17,912 bases of DNA from Bacteroidales bacterium (GTDB taxonomy: Bacteria; Bacteroidota; Bacteroidia; Bacteroidales; P3): contig JALNVJ010000017.1 in assembly GCA_023227645.1 (NCBI GenBank), positions 1 to 17,912 of the forward strand. The letters run 5' to 3'. How positions within the stretch are numbered: the first letter of the stretch is position 1; every line of letters starts with the position of its first letter. The translations under genes and the position numbers were made by a program. The notes beneath the pieces were generated by a model that searched no databases, was not told where the DNA came from, and saw only the letters and a list, made by a program, of their open reading frames with translations. Shown here in pieces: positions 1 through 7,346 of this stretch.

Positions 1-149
1 AGCATAGGGAATGATACTACTATTTCAACAATTGAATGATCTATTAATCCTAAATTACTAAATAGATAAATTAATCCTCCACCTATTAGGATTAAACCTA
101 TAAATATTCCAAATATGGAATCGTTTCGATGATTTTTTCTTTCTTTCAT
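1..149 (-). CDS. small membrane protein, LiaF/DUF5668-like N-terminus (partial)
   Basis: The gene runs off the left edge, so only the N-terminal ~50 codons are visible. The protein begins with a short charged stretch (MKERKNHRND) followed by a hydrophobic segment with the pattern FGIFIGLILIGGGLIYLFSN and then LGLID. This glycine-rich helix followed by a 'NLGLI' turn resembles the first helix pair of the DUF5668/LiaF transmembrane family, which often sits in small stress-response membrane proteins. I chose the ATG at 149; an in-frame ATG at 161 is possible, but the putative -7 box at 169-176 would start transcription at about 163 and leave almost no leader for it. A terminator at 257-294 separates it from the EF-G2 gene upstream, so it is probably its own transcription unit. 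Family assignment rests on pattern only. Confidence 0.5.
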   Translation of the reverse strand, partial: MKERKNHRNDSIFGIFIGLILIGGGLIYLFSNLGLIDHSIVEIVVSFPM

Positions 150-168
150 GACTGAATTCATTTTTCGG

Positions 169-200
169 CAAAGATATTGATTTATTGTTATTAATAGCAA
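169..200 (-). promoter_or_regulatory. Bacteroidota-type promoter for the gene at 1-149
   Basis: On the minus strand a TATCTTTG box (169-176) matches the Bacteroidota -7 consensus TAnnTTTG, and a TTG lies at 198-200, 21 bp upstream, as a weak -33 element. Predicted transcription starts about 163. Confidence 0.5.
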
Positions 201-256
201 GTTAAAACCGACAAAATAAACCATTTATCCTGATAAACGATTCCTATTTACCGATA

Positions 257-294
257 TAAAAAAGAAGAGGGGCTTGACTAGCAAACCCCTCTTT
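257..294 (-). terminator. rho-independent terminator after the EF-G2 gene
   Basis: An 8-bp perfect stem (265-272 pairing with 286-293, AAGAGGGG/CCCCTCTT) can be extended inside by three pairs (274-276 with 282-284). Read on the minus strand it is followed by CTTTTTT (264-258), a terminator tail. The plus-strand side has no comparable T run, so it serves the minus-strand EF-G2 transcript. Confidence 0.8.
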
Positions 295-319
295 AGGAAT
301 ATTATTAACTAAACAAAGA

Positions 320-559
320 CTATTCTTCGTCTTTTGTTGCTTCTTCGTATGCTTTTAATAATGCATTTTGTTCTTCTGTTGGAATATGTTGGTACTCTTT
401 ATATTTCATTGAATACCATCCTCTTCCTGAAGTTAGAGAAGACAGAGAGGTTGAATAGCGATACATTTCTGCAAGAGGAACTTGTGCTTTTATAATTTGA
501 TTCCTTCCTTCCGAATCCATTCCCATTACAATAGCTCTTCTTCCTTGAAGATCTGTCAT
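320..559 (-). CDS. detached C-terminal part (most of domain V) of the EF-G2-like factor
   Basis: The 79 residues match the end of EF-G domain V: MTDLQGRRAIVMGMDSEG..., then AQVPLAEMYRYSTSLSSLTSGRG and a YQHIP tail. In EF-G homologues this follows directly on the '..VP-xxxx-GDV' strand, which is where the upstream gene (577-2457) ends. Here a TAA codon and a one-base frame change separate the two. A GGAGGA lies three bases before the ATG at 559 and could act as a close Shine-Dalgarno, so translation as a separate peptide coupled to the upstream stop 18 bp away is possible. Equally it may be only the stranded end of a broken gene or a product of sequence error. The codons after the break remain fully conserved, so any break is recent or functional. 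Confidence 0.75.
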   Translation of the reverse strand: MTDLQGRRAIVMGMDSEGRNQIIKAQVPLAEMYRYSTSLSSLTSGRGWYSMKYKEYQHIPTEEQNALLKAYEEATKDEE

Positions 560-576
560 AACTCCTCCATCATTTC

Positions 577-2457
577 TTAAGGAACCTCAACTTCTATTTC
601 ATATTTTTGTTTAAGAATTTTTGCTCCTGCGTGTTTGAATGCTTCTCTAAAAGCTGCTCTCCCTGCAAGTTTAAATGCTAATTCGTTGGAGTCAACTGGG
701 TGCATTTTTCCATCATAAACACTAACAATAATATCTCTTGCATAGGAACCGGTTAATGGACCTTCTTCCATTTTCTCCATAATCCCTTTTAGGATAGCAG
801 GCAGAAACCTTGTGTCAATAGCCCCTCCAACGATACAATTATTAAATACTAATTTCCCTCCCCAAGGAAGTTCAATTACTTCTGTTCCACGAATTGGATA
901 TTTTGTTTGTTTTGGCTGTCCTTCAACAAATGGCTCTATCAATAGATAAACTTCTCCAAATTGCCCTGCTCCTCCTGATTGTTTTTTATGACGATAAGAT
1001 GCTTCTGCATTTTTTGTTATGGTTTCACGATAAGGAATTTTTGGAGCCATTAGTTCAATTCCAATTTTATGTTGATTATCGAAATACCATTTAAGAGTAT
1101 TAATATGAAGTTCACCCATACCTCTAATAATTGTTTGCTTCAACTCTCTTGAAATTTCAACTTTCATTGAACGGTCATGCTGACAATATTCGTTAATAAG
1201 AGCTCCAACCTTTTCATCATCTGCATTAACAACTGCTTTAATTGCTGTTGTGTAGATGGGTTCTGGGAATATAATTGGAGTTACTACTTCAGAAGTGTTT
1301 TTTAGAGTTGTTAGTGTTGTGTTTGTTTTAGCATCTTTAAGTTTAATTGTACTTATTATATCTCCTGCAACTGCCTTATCTAGTTTTGTTCTATTCTTGC
1401 CATAATTAGCAAAGATTTGTGATATTCTTTCTTTTGATTCTTTCTTAGAGTTCACAACATCCATTCCCTCTACAATCTCTCCTGATACCACCTTCATATA
1501 TGCAATCTCACCCAAATGCTGTTCATTTGAGGTTTTAAATATAAATAAGGTTGCTGGTTTTGAAGGATCATAAGATACCTTATTCCCATTAACTAAGGTT
1601 TTAGTTGCTAATGCTTCATTTGGACTTGGAACATTATGTGAAATAAATTCGAGCATTCTACCAACGCCCATATTTTCTTTTGCACTAGTACATAGCACAG
1701 GGAATACGCTTCTTGAAGCTAATCCAAGTTTAATTCCTCTTCTAACTTCTTCAATTGTTAGGGTTCCTTGTTCAAAGTATTTTTCCATTAAATCATCTGC
1801 TCCTGATGCAGAATTCTCAACTAATTTTAGATGAAGATCTGCTGAGGTTGCTTGTTCAGATTCAGGAATATCTAAAATTTCAGGAATTCCTCCTTCTTTT
1901 GGATACTTATATAATTTTTGAGTAATAAGATCTATAAAAGAATCGAATCCAACACCTGCATTAACAGGATATTGAATAATTGTAATCTTTTCTCCAAAAA
2001 AATCTTTCATCTCTCGGATTTGTTCATCGAAGTTTGCTTTTTCAGTGTCGAGCTGATTCATAACAAACATAATAGGCATCTCAAGTTTTTCGGTATGTTT
2101 GAAAGCGATTTCAGTTCCAACCTCAATACCGATCTGAGCGTTAATTACAACAACTGCTGTTTCAACAGCATTTAAAGATGCTACAAGCTCGCCTTGAAAA
2201 TCTGAAAAACCTGGTACATCAATAAAATTTATTTTCTTACCACTGTGTTCAGCATATAAAATAGTTGAGACAATAGAGTTTTTTCTGTCAAATTCAATTT
2301 CCCTATAGTCTGATAGGGTATTTTTGTCTTCAACACTACCTCTACGTGTTATTAATCCTGATTCGAAAGCCATTGCTTCAGCTAAAGTTGTCTTTCCTGA
2401 TTTGGCCCCGCCAACTAAGGCGATGTTTTTAATTTCTGATGTCTGGTATACTTTCAT
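577..2457 (-). CDS. EF-G2-like translation elongation factor, truncated in domain V
   Basis: This is an EF-G paralogue: a ribosome-binding translocation factor of the translational GTPase family. Visible are the P-loop GGAKSGKT (16-23), DVPGF (80-84), NQLD (134-137), SAK (258-260), the domain III segment RGMGELHI (445-452) and domain IV with SGGAGQFGEVYLLIEP (494-509). The residue after DxPG, a histidine in canonical EF-G and needed for GTP hydrolysis, is Phe84; the NKxD motif is NQLD; the switch I RGITI is replaced by KNSIV. From memory, the Bacteroides thetaiotaomicron EF-G paralogue EF-G2 is reported to work without GTP hydrolysis and to matter in carbon starvation, so this protein probably belongs to that group. 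The frame ends with EVEVP and a TAA at the first strand of domain V, about 75-80 residues short of the usual ~700; the remainder lies in another frame at 320-559. It has its own promoter at 2513-2543. Confidence 0.9.
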   Translation of the reverse strand: MKVYQTSEIKNIALVGGAKSGKTTLAEAMAFESGLITRRGSVEDKNTLSDYREIEFDRKNSIVSTILYAEHSGKKINFIDVPGFSDFQGELVASLNAVETAVVVINAQIGIEVGTEIAFKHTEKLEMPIMFVMNQLDTEKANFDEQIREMKDFFGEKITIIQYPVNAGVGFDSFIDLITQKLYKYPKEGGIPEILDIPESEQATSADLHLKLVENSASGADDLMEKYFEQGTLTIEEVRRGIKLGLASRSVFPVLCTSAKENMGVGRMLEFISHNVPSPNEALATKTLVNGNKVSYDPSKPATLFIFKTSNEQHLGEIAYMKVVSGEIVEGMDVVNSKKESKERISQIFANYGKNRTKLDKAVAGDIISTIKLKDAKTNTTLTTLKNTSEVVTPIIFPEPIYTTAIKAVVNADDEKVGALINEYCQHDRSMKVEISRELKQTIIRGMGELHINTLKWYFDNQHKIGIELMAPKIPYRETITKNAEASYRHKKQSGGAGQFGEVYLLIEPFVEGQPKQTKYPIRGTEVIELPWGGKLVFNNCIVGGAIDTRFLPAILKGIMEKMEEGPLTGSYARDIIVSVYDGKMHPVDSNELAFKLAGRAAFREAFKHAGAKILKQKYEIEVEVP

Positions 2458-2512
2458 CTCTCTTTAATATAAGGTTATAACTATAAATAACTGTTATTTC
2501 GAATTGAAAAGG

Positions 2513-2543
2513 CAAAGATATAAAATTGATATCAAGATTCAAA
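2513..2543 (-). promoter_or_regulatory. promoter of the EF-G2-like gene
   Basis: On the minus strand TATCTTTG (2513-2520) matches TAnnTTTG, and TTTG lies at 2540-2543 with a 19-bp spacer, the typical Bacteroidota arrangement. Transcription would start near 2506, giving a leader of about 48 nt. Confidence 0.75.
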
Positions 2544-2587
2544 GGAAAAATAAAAGAAATAAATAAAATAATTCAAGTTTTATTTAA

Positions 2588-3604
2588 TTACCTGTTAATG
2601 AATACACCTATTGCAAGGATTGAATTTGAGTTCTGTCCTCTAATTATGTAAATAAATGGTTTATTAAATATATAGTTTTCGGTTTTAGATGAAGCTTGGA
2701 GTTGTTTTTCAATGTTAGACTCCCTCATTTTAAGCTCTGCAGGGGTTGGTTTAATAATTTTTATTTCTGAACTAATCCATAAATTATTTAATTTCTGAGA
2801 AGAATCGAAAGACAGATTGGGTAGAAAAAGATTATAGGTTGAAGTGTCTGAAATATTTGGGAAGGTTATTTTAATTATTTGTTTTTCTAATTTATCAATT
2901 ATCACTTTGTAATCGTTTTCAGAAAAATTACTAATAAAATTCTTAATATCTACTTGTATTGGTTCTATTAATAGGAGGGAATAGTTGGCGTTCCCAATTG
3001 ATATATCCACTGCATTAAAGGCTTTATCAATACAAACTCCAAAGCTTCCTTTAATAGTGAAATATTCAATTATTTTCTGCTCATGCTCATTAATATTAAA
3101 CCTATGCCTCTTCGACTTTAAAATTCCATCATAGATAAGAGGGAATTGGAGCTTTTGTGAGATTCTTGTTTCTTTTGTTTTCTCAGATATAATTTGATTG
3201 TCAATCTTAATTGTTGAATCAATTTCTGTAACTAATTTTCTAATTACAGATATATTATTGAAAAGAAGTGTTGTATCAATAATGTCGAACCTTTGATTAA
3301 AGACATCAATATATGATTCGTTATTAATACTGTATATTGATTGCATTATCCCCAAAGGAGAAAAGGATAAATTATAAATTGAGTCGGAATTTGAAAAAGA
3401 ATTATTTAAAATAAGGAAGTTAAAGGAGTTTGATTTTCTAAGTATTGTTATATTGTCCTCTGAAAACAACTCTGCCGATGTTCCAATCATTTTAGGAGCA
3501 GTAATTGAAACGCCGTAGTCTATTTCTTTATTATTTTTATTGCACGAGACATTAAGAACAGAAATGATAAACAAAGCAGAAAAGTAAATTTTTGATGCTT
3601 TCAT
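2588..3604 (-). CDS. serpin-like lipoprotein (divergent, probably non-inhibitory)
   Basis: The 338-residue protein starts with a lipoprotein signal (hydrophobic run, then LNVSC, Cys21), so it is probably anchored in an envelope membrane. Two serpin hallmarks are seen. Near the N-terminus SFNFLILNN...NLSFSPLGIMQSIY resembles the helix A/B region (xxF-x-L...NxxFSPLSI). At the C-terminus YIFNKPFIYII (residues 311-321) fits the PROSITE-style serpin signature, followed by SILAIGVFIN as in 'ILFMGRVVNP'. Serpins are suicide inhibitors of serine or cysteine proteases. The hinge before the reactive loop, normally rich in Gly/Ala/Thr, is here KPTPAELKMRESNIEKQ, charged and bulky, which argues against the inhibitory mechanism. 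The start was moved from an ATG at 3643 to 3604 because the promoter lies at 3630-3660, over the upstream start, and because the signal peptide begins there. The family call is mine from motifs; overall similarity is low. Confidence 0.7.
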   Translation of the reverse strand: MKASKIYFSALFIISVLNVSCNKNNKEIDYGVSITAPKMIGTSAELFSEDNITILRKSNSFNFLILNNSFSNSDSIYNLSFSPLGIMQSIYSINNESYIDVFNQRFDIIDTTLLFNNISVIRKLVTEIDSTIKIDNQIISEKTKETRISQKLQFPLIYDGILKSKRHRFNINEHEQKIIEYFTIKGSFGVCIDKAFNAVDISIGNANYSLLLIEPIQVDIKNFISNFSENDYKVIIDKLEKQIIKITFPNISDTSTYNLFLPNLSFDSSQKLNNLWISSEIKIIKPTPAELKMRESNIEKQLQASSKTENYIFNKPFIYIIRGQNSNSILAIGVFINR

Positions 3605-3629
3605 TGAAAAATTATTAATAATTTCATTG

Positions 3630-3660
3630 CAAAAATACTTCATTTTCTTACATTTGCAAA
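3630..3660 (-). promoter_or_regulatory. promoter of the serpin-like gene
   Basis: On the minus strand TATTTTTG (3630-3637) follows TTTG (3657-3660) with a 19-bp spacer. The start of transcription falls near 3624, downstream of the ATG at 3643, which fixes the start codon at 3604. Confidence 0.75.
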
Positions 3661-3687
3661 ACTATTTTACGTGTTATTTTAATTCTA

Positions 3688-4170
3688 ATGACTAAAAGAC
3701 AAATTTATACCATTAAACAAGGAGAGGATTTAGCAAAAGAATATTGCTCCATTCAGGAACGAAGCCATCAAGAAGTGACTAAAAAACTTCGAGATTGGGG
3801 ATTAGATTATGATCAGGCCGACCAAGTAATAGTAAATCTTATTTCCCAAAACTATTTGAATGAAGAACGATATGCTAAATTATATTCTATTAGTAAGTTT
3901 CATCAAAACCAATGGGGAAGGATAAAGATTAGATATTCTCTCAAACAAAAGAATATTTCAGAAAAATGTATTTCAATTGGTTTAGATGAAATTGATGAAA
4001 CGGAATATTTTGACTTATGTTTGGACATTACAACCAAAAAACTTAAAACACTTAAAGGGGAACATCACTTAACAAAAAAGCGAAAGATAATATCATATCT
4101 CAACTCAAAGGGATTTGAATACGAAGTAATAAATAATGTTTTAGACAAAATAAACGAAGATAAATGCTAA
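3688..4170 (+). CDS. recX: regulatory protein RecX
   Basis: RecX binds RecA filaments and modulates recombination and the SOS response in the cytoplasm. The 160-residue sequence has the family's repeated three-helix units: EYCSIQERSHQEVTKKLRDWG (19-39) with the conserved CxxxERS and KL..WG pattern, then NLISQNYLNEERYAKLYSISK and GRIKIRYSLKQKNISEKCI, and a third, less conserved unit near the C-terminus. Length is normal for the family. The ATG at 3688 is the first in the frame after the divergent promoter region shared with the serpin-like gene; a weak TATTTTAA box at 3675-3682 would give a nearly leaderless message, but I do not count it as a promoter. The 3' end overlaps the deacetylase gene by 7 bp, so the two are probably co-transcribed and translationally coupled. 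recA is not in the window. Confidence 0.92.
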   Translation: MTKRQIYTIKQGEDLAKEYCSIQERSHQEVTKKLRDWGLDYDQADQVIVNLISQNYLNEERYAKLYSISKFHQNQWGRIKIRYSLKQKNISEKCISIGLDEIDETEYFDLCLDITTKKLKTLKGEHHLTKKRKIISYLNSKGFEYEVINNVLDKINEDKC

Positions 4171-4775
4171 CAAAAGTACATCCAATATTGCAATTTTCTT
4201 TTTTCAAACAATGTGAATTTAAGATCCCCTCCAAAGGGAAAAACATATACCTAACATTTGATGATGGTCCAGTTCCAGAGGTTACCCCTGAGGTTTTAGA
4301 TCTTTTAGATGAGTATAATGCCAAAGCTACTTTCTTTTGTGTAGGAGATAATGTGAAAAAATATCCTGAGATTTTCGAAGATATAATTAAAAGAGGACAT
4401 AGAGTGGGCAATCACACCTTTCATCATATTAAAGGATGGAATACAAAAAAAGATGAAGATTATTATTCAGATATTGAATTGGCAAATCAATTAATCAATT
4501 CCGACCTATATAGACCCCCATATGGAAGAATAACACCAAAACAACATTTCCACTTAAAAAAGAAATACAGAATAATCCTTTGGAGTGTGCTAAGCTACGA
4601 CTACAATAAATTATTAACCAATAGAAGGGTTTGGAGGAATGTTAGAAATTCAATAACAAATAATGATATTGTACTTTTTCACGATAATATTAAGGCAAAA
4701 GAAAATATGCTTTATGCTCTAAAAAATACTCTATTCTTCTTTAGCGCAAGAGGATATAAGTTTAAATCTATTTAA
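4164..4775 (+). CDS. polysaccharide deacetylase family protein (NodB fold)
   Basis: The protein belongs to carbohydrate esterase family 4, metal-dependent enzymes that remove N- or O-acetyl groups from glycans such as peptidoglycan or chitin-type sugars. Motifs in order: TFDDGP (31-36; Asp33 as base, Asp34 metal ligand), HTFHH (84-88; His84 and His88 as metal ligands), RPPYGR (117-122), ILWSVLSYDY, and IVLFHD near residue 174 with the late catalytic His. The 203 residues cover little beyond the NodB domain. The first 25 residues (MLTKVHPILQFSFFKQCEF) contain no clear signal peptide, so the location is uncertain. Overlap of 7 bp with recX suggests one transcript, although no functional link between the two is known to me. 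The true substrate cannot be read from the sequence. Confidence 0.9.
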   Translation: MLTKVHPILQFSFFKQCEFKIPSKGKNIYLTFDDGPVPEVTPEVLDLLDEYNAKATFFCVGDNVKKYPEIFEDIIKRGHRVGNHTFHHIKGWNTKKDEDYYSDIELANQLINSDLYRPPYGRITPKQHFHLKKKYRIILWSVLSYDYNKLLTNRRVWRNVRNSITNNDIVLFHDNIKAKENMLYALKNTLFFFSARGYKFKSI

Positions 4776-4814
4776 TAAAAAAGGAATAATCAAAAATAAG
4801 AAGAAGAGATAATA

Positions 4815-5174
4815 TTATTGTTGTAGCAAAACTTGCTTCTCTTCAGTTTCACCAGGAACAAGTCTAACTGTTGATTTTCCATAACGAGTATATCCTACAT
4901 TATCAGTCTTAGAAACATTGATATCTAATATAGCCTCATTATCGAAAGTAAAGAAAGCCTCTCCCTTGCTATCAGTTATTCCTTCTGCTTTAACACTACC
5001 AGATTCTTTAGATATTTCAATCGATGCCCCAGGAATAACAATTGAAGTGTTAGTAACATCAACTACTTTCACAACCAATCTACATTTATTATCTTCTTTG
5101 CATCCTGAAAGGAAAGGGATTGCGATAGCTAATAGAAGCATAAAAGAAAAAAATCTAACTATATTCTTTTTCAT
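4815..5174 (-). CDS. small lipoprotein with carboxypeptidase-regulatory-like beta domain
   Basis: The 119-residue protein begins with a lipoprotein signal peptide ending in the lipobox LSGC (Cys25), followed by a charged KEDNK that is compatible with surface or outer membrane sorting in Bacteroidota. The rest (about 30-115) looks like one prealbumin-like beta sandwich: CRLVVKVVD, then PGASIEISKESG, GITDSKGEAFFTFDNEA and a terminal strand, the pattern of CarboxypepD_reg/Cna-B type domains that act as structural modules. It is convergent with the deacetylase gene (39 bp between stops, no clear terminator) and divergent from the cyclophilin gene. No enzymatic residues are visible; a specific role cannot be named. 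Confidence 0.75.
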   Translation of the reverse strand: MKKNIVRFFSFMLLLAIAIPFLSGCKEDNKCRLVVKVVDVTNTSIVIPGASIEISKESGSVKAEGITDSKGEAFFTFDNEAILDINVSKTDNVGYTRYGKSTVRLVPGETEEKQVLLQQ

Positions 5175-5214
5175 AACACTGAAATTTTGTAATATTGCGG
5201 TTTAATTTAAAGTG

Positions 5215-5247
5215 CAAATCTAATAAAATTATTAATATGAATGCAAA
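5215..5247 (-). promoter_or_regulatory. promoter of the small lipoprotein gene
   Basis: On the minus strand TAGATTTG (5215-5222) fits TAnnTTTG, with TTTG at 5244-5247 and a 21-bp spacer. It lies over the start of the divergent cyclophilin gene, so the two genes share a tight regulatory region. Confidence 0.6.
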
Positions 5248-5971
5248 GATTCTTTCAATTTTAGTCCTTTTTTCTGGACTTTTCACAATGAGTTGTGCCA
5301 ATAAATCGGCTCAAGCAGAAAATAAGCAACCAGAAAACAAAGGTAAAGAAATTCAAAAACAAGAAGTAAAAGAAAAACAAACTATGGTATTAATTAGTAC
5401 AAATTACGGAAACATGAAGGCAGTTCTTTATAACGAGACACCTCAACATAGAGACAACTTCATAAAACTTGCAAAAGAAGGATATTTCGATGGGACTCTT
5501 TTCCACAGAGTTATCAATGAGTTTATGATTCAAGGTGGAGACCCAGATTCAAAAACAGCAAAGAAAGGACAACAATTAGGTCAAGGAGGTCCAAGTTACA
5601 CAATACCAGCTGAATTTAACCAAAACCTAATTCATAAAAAGGGAGCATTGGCTGCAGCAAGAATGGGTGACCAAATGAATCCTAAGAAAGCTTCTTCAGG
5701 CTCACAATTCTACATTACTCACGGGAAAACCTACTCTGATGCAGAACTAAGCAACTTTGAATCTCGTATGGGAAAGACTTTCAACCCACTACAAAAAGAA
5801 ACATATAAAACAATTGGAGGAGTGCCATTCCTTGACTACGACTACACCGTTTTTGGAGAAGTTGTTGAAGGATTGGATGTGATTGATAAAATAGCAAAAG
5901 CTCAAAAAGATAGATTTGATCGTCCAGTGGAAGACATTAAGATGACAATATCTATTATTGAAGAAAAATAA
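5237..5971 (+). CDS. cyclophilin-type peptidyl-prolyl isomerase, lipoprotein
   Basis: The enzyme catalyses cis-trans isomerisation of Xaa-Pro bonds and probably helps fold proteins in the periplasm or at the envelope. The start was placed at the ATG at 5237 because the following residues form a lipoprotein signal (MNAKILSILVLFSGLFTMSC, Cys20); an upstream in-frame TTG at 5195 would hide it. A charged linker rich in Lys, Gln and Glu (about 21-50) precedes the cyclophilin domain, where FHRVINEFMIQGGDP carries the catalytic Arg, Phe and Gln, followed by AAARMG, GSQFYITHG and VFGEVVEGLDVIDKI. An insertion between FYITHG and VFGEV (SDAELSNFESRMGKTF...YKTIGG) is common in cyclophilins of this phylum. 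The gene is followed by pheS after 7 bp, so they probably form an operon ending at the terminator at 7037-7069. Confidence 0.92.
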   Translation: MNAKILSILVLFSGLFTMSCANKSAQAENKQPENKGKEIQKQEVKEKQTMVLISTNYGNMKAVLYNETPQHRDNFIKLAKEGYFDGTLFHRVINEFMIQGGDPDSKTAKKGQQLGQGGPSYTIPAEFNQNLIHKKGALAAARMGDQMNPKKASSGSQFYITHGKTYSDAELSNFESRMGKTFNPLQKETYKTIGGVPFLDYDYTVFGEVVEGLDVIDKIAKAQKDRFDRPVEDIKMTISIIEEK

Positions 5972-5978
5972 AAAATAA

Positions 5979-7010
5979 ATGAAAGAACGAATTTTAGAGG
6001 AAATTGGGAAATTAAAAGATTTGAAAGCCTCAGCAATTAATGATGTTGAGAATATTCGAATACAGTACTTAGGCAAAAAAGGATTATTAAATGACTTATT
6101 TTTAGAATTTAAGAATGCTCCTTCTGACCTAAAGAAAGAAATAGGAATTCTTCTTAATGACCTAAAGATTGGAGTTCAAGATAAGATAGAAACCCTAAGA
6201 GAATCGGTGGTTCAAGAGGAAGAAAGTGGTGCAGAAAAAGACGACCTAACAAAGCCTGCAACAGAGTTTAGCTTAGGCTCACGTCATCCGCTATCAATAG
6301 TTAGAAATGAAATAATAGAAATATTCACAAGAATAGGCTATATTGTTGAAGAAGGACCAGAGATAGAAGATGATTGGCATGTGTTTTCATCACTCAATTT
6401 CCCACCAGAGCATCCTGCAAGAGATATGCAAGACACTTTCTTTGTGGAAAACAGAGAAGACGGTAACAATGCAGTGCTTAGAACCCACACCTCATCGGTA
6501 CAAGTAAGAGTAATGGAGAGACAAAAACCTCCAATAAGAATTATTGCACCAGGAAGGGTCTTTCGTAATGAAGCAATATCAGCAAGAGCACACTGTATAT
6601 TCCATCAAATAGAAGGATTATATATAGACAAAAACGTATCCTTTGCCGACCTAAAACAAAATCTACTTTACTTTGCAAAAGAGATGTTTGGAGAAAGTAC
6701 CAAAATAAGACTACGTCCATCCTATTTCCCATTCACCGAACCATCTGCCGAAATGGATATATCATGTAACCTATGCGGAGGAAAAGGTTGTAATGTGTGT
6801 AAGGGAACAGGCTGGTTGGAGATTATGGGCTGTGGAATGGTTGATCCTAATGTTTTAGAAGCATCAGGAATTGATTCAAAAGAATATTCAGGCTTTGCTT
6901 TTGGAATGGGTATAGAAAGAATAACTATGCTCAAATATAATGTAAAAGACCTAAGACTATATTTTGAAAACGATATGCGTTTCCTAAAACAATTCACATC
7001 AGTATATTAG
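5979..7010 (+). CDS. pheS: phenylalanine--tRNA ligase alpha subunit
   Basis: PheS pairs with PheT to charge tRNA(Phe) in the cytoplasm. The 343 residues show the N-terminal coiled coil (1-90), then the class II catalytic core: SRHPLSIVRNEI, GPEIEDDWHVF (126-136), motif 2 around RIIAPGRVFRNEAI (187-200) with FHQIEGLYID, and motif 3 in GFAFGMGIERITML (305-318). Four cysteines (263, 266, 271, 274) in a CNLCGGKGCNVC insertion form a likely zinc-binding knuckle, known in PheS of Bacteroidota. pheT is not adjacent, which is usual in this phylum. It follows the cyclophilin gene at a 7-bp distance and is closed by a strong terminator. Confidence 0.97.
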   Translation: MKERILEEIGKLKDLKASAINDVENIRIQYLGKKGLLNDLFLEFKNAPSDLKKEIGILLNDLKIGVQDKIETLRESVVQEEESGAEKDDLTKPATEFSLGSRHPLSIVRNEIIEIFTRIGYIVEEGPEIEDDWHVFSSLNFPPEHPARDMQDTFFVENREDGNNAVLRTHTSSVQVRVMERQKPPIRIIAPGRVFRNEAISARAHCIFHQIEGLYIDKNVSFADLKQNLLYFAKEMFGESTKIRLRPSYFPFTEPSAEMDISCNLCGGKGCNVCKGTGWLEIMGCGMVDPNVLEASGIDSKEYSGFAFGMGIERITMLKYNVKDLRLYFENDMRFLKQFTSVY

Positions 7011-7036
7011 CAGATAAAAATGCTATAAGATAATGC

Positions 7037-7069
7037 AAGGGTAGGTTCTAAACTTACCCTTCTTTTTTT
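7037..7069 (+). terminator. rho-independent terminator after pheS
   Basis: An 11-bp stem with one G-T wobble (7037-7047 with 7051-7061, AAGGGTAGGTT/AACTTACCCTT), a three-base loop, and a run of seven T (7063-7069). Confidence 0.9.
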
Positions 7070-7197
7070 GTTAAAATAATTATCTTAAAACAACTTGATA
7101 TTTCAATAAATAATTTGAATCCTTTCATTAGTAATTCTACTTATAGATACTATCCCAAAAAGTAAGACCGTTGCAAGGTAAAAATCAACATTAAAGA

Positions 7198-7296
7198 CTA
7201 GCAAACAGGTTGTTGAAAAGAAAAGTCAAAGAAGTATTCTTCAATCAAATTAATTCAATAATAAATTGGGAGGGGACTTCTTTAAAAATAAGTTAA
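7198..7296 (+). mobile_element. probable remnant of an IS5-type transposase N-terminus
   Basis: One frame from 7198 reads LANRLLKRKVKEVFFNQI followed by NSIINWEGTSLKIS and a stop at 7294. This resembles the start of Bacteroidota IS5-family transposases (from memory, the ISPg1 group has a pattern LLxKRxRKxxxxFLNQVDxLIDW). Just upstream, in another frame, 7151-7190 reads QKVRPLQGKNQH before a stop. The piece is too short and broken to be active, and no inverted repeats or catalytic DDE residues can be found. The rest of 7070-7346 holds no other recognisable gene. Confidence 0.35.
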
Positions 7297-7346
7297 GGAA
7301 AAATTATTAGTAAGATTTTTGATCAGAATCAGGATTTACAAGATTA

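Noticed and set aside
3605..3643. ATG at 3643 as start of the serpin-like gene.
   Set aside because: The promoter's -7 box lies just downstream of it and the signal peptide starts at 3604.
3675..3682. TATTTTAA as the -7 box of recX.
   Set aside because: It lacks the TTTG end of the consensus and would put transcription start on the start codon; too weak to annotate.
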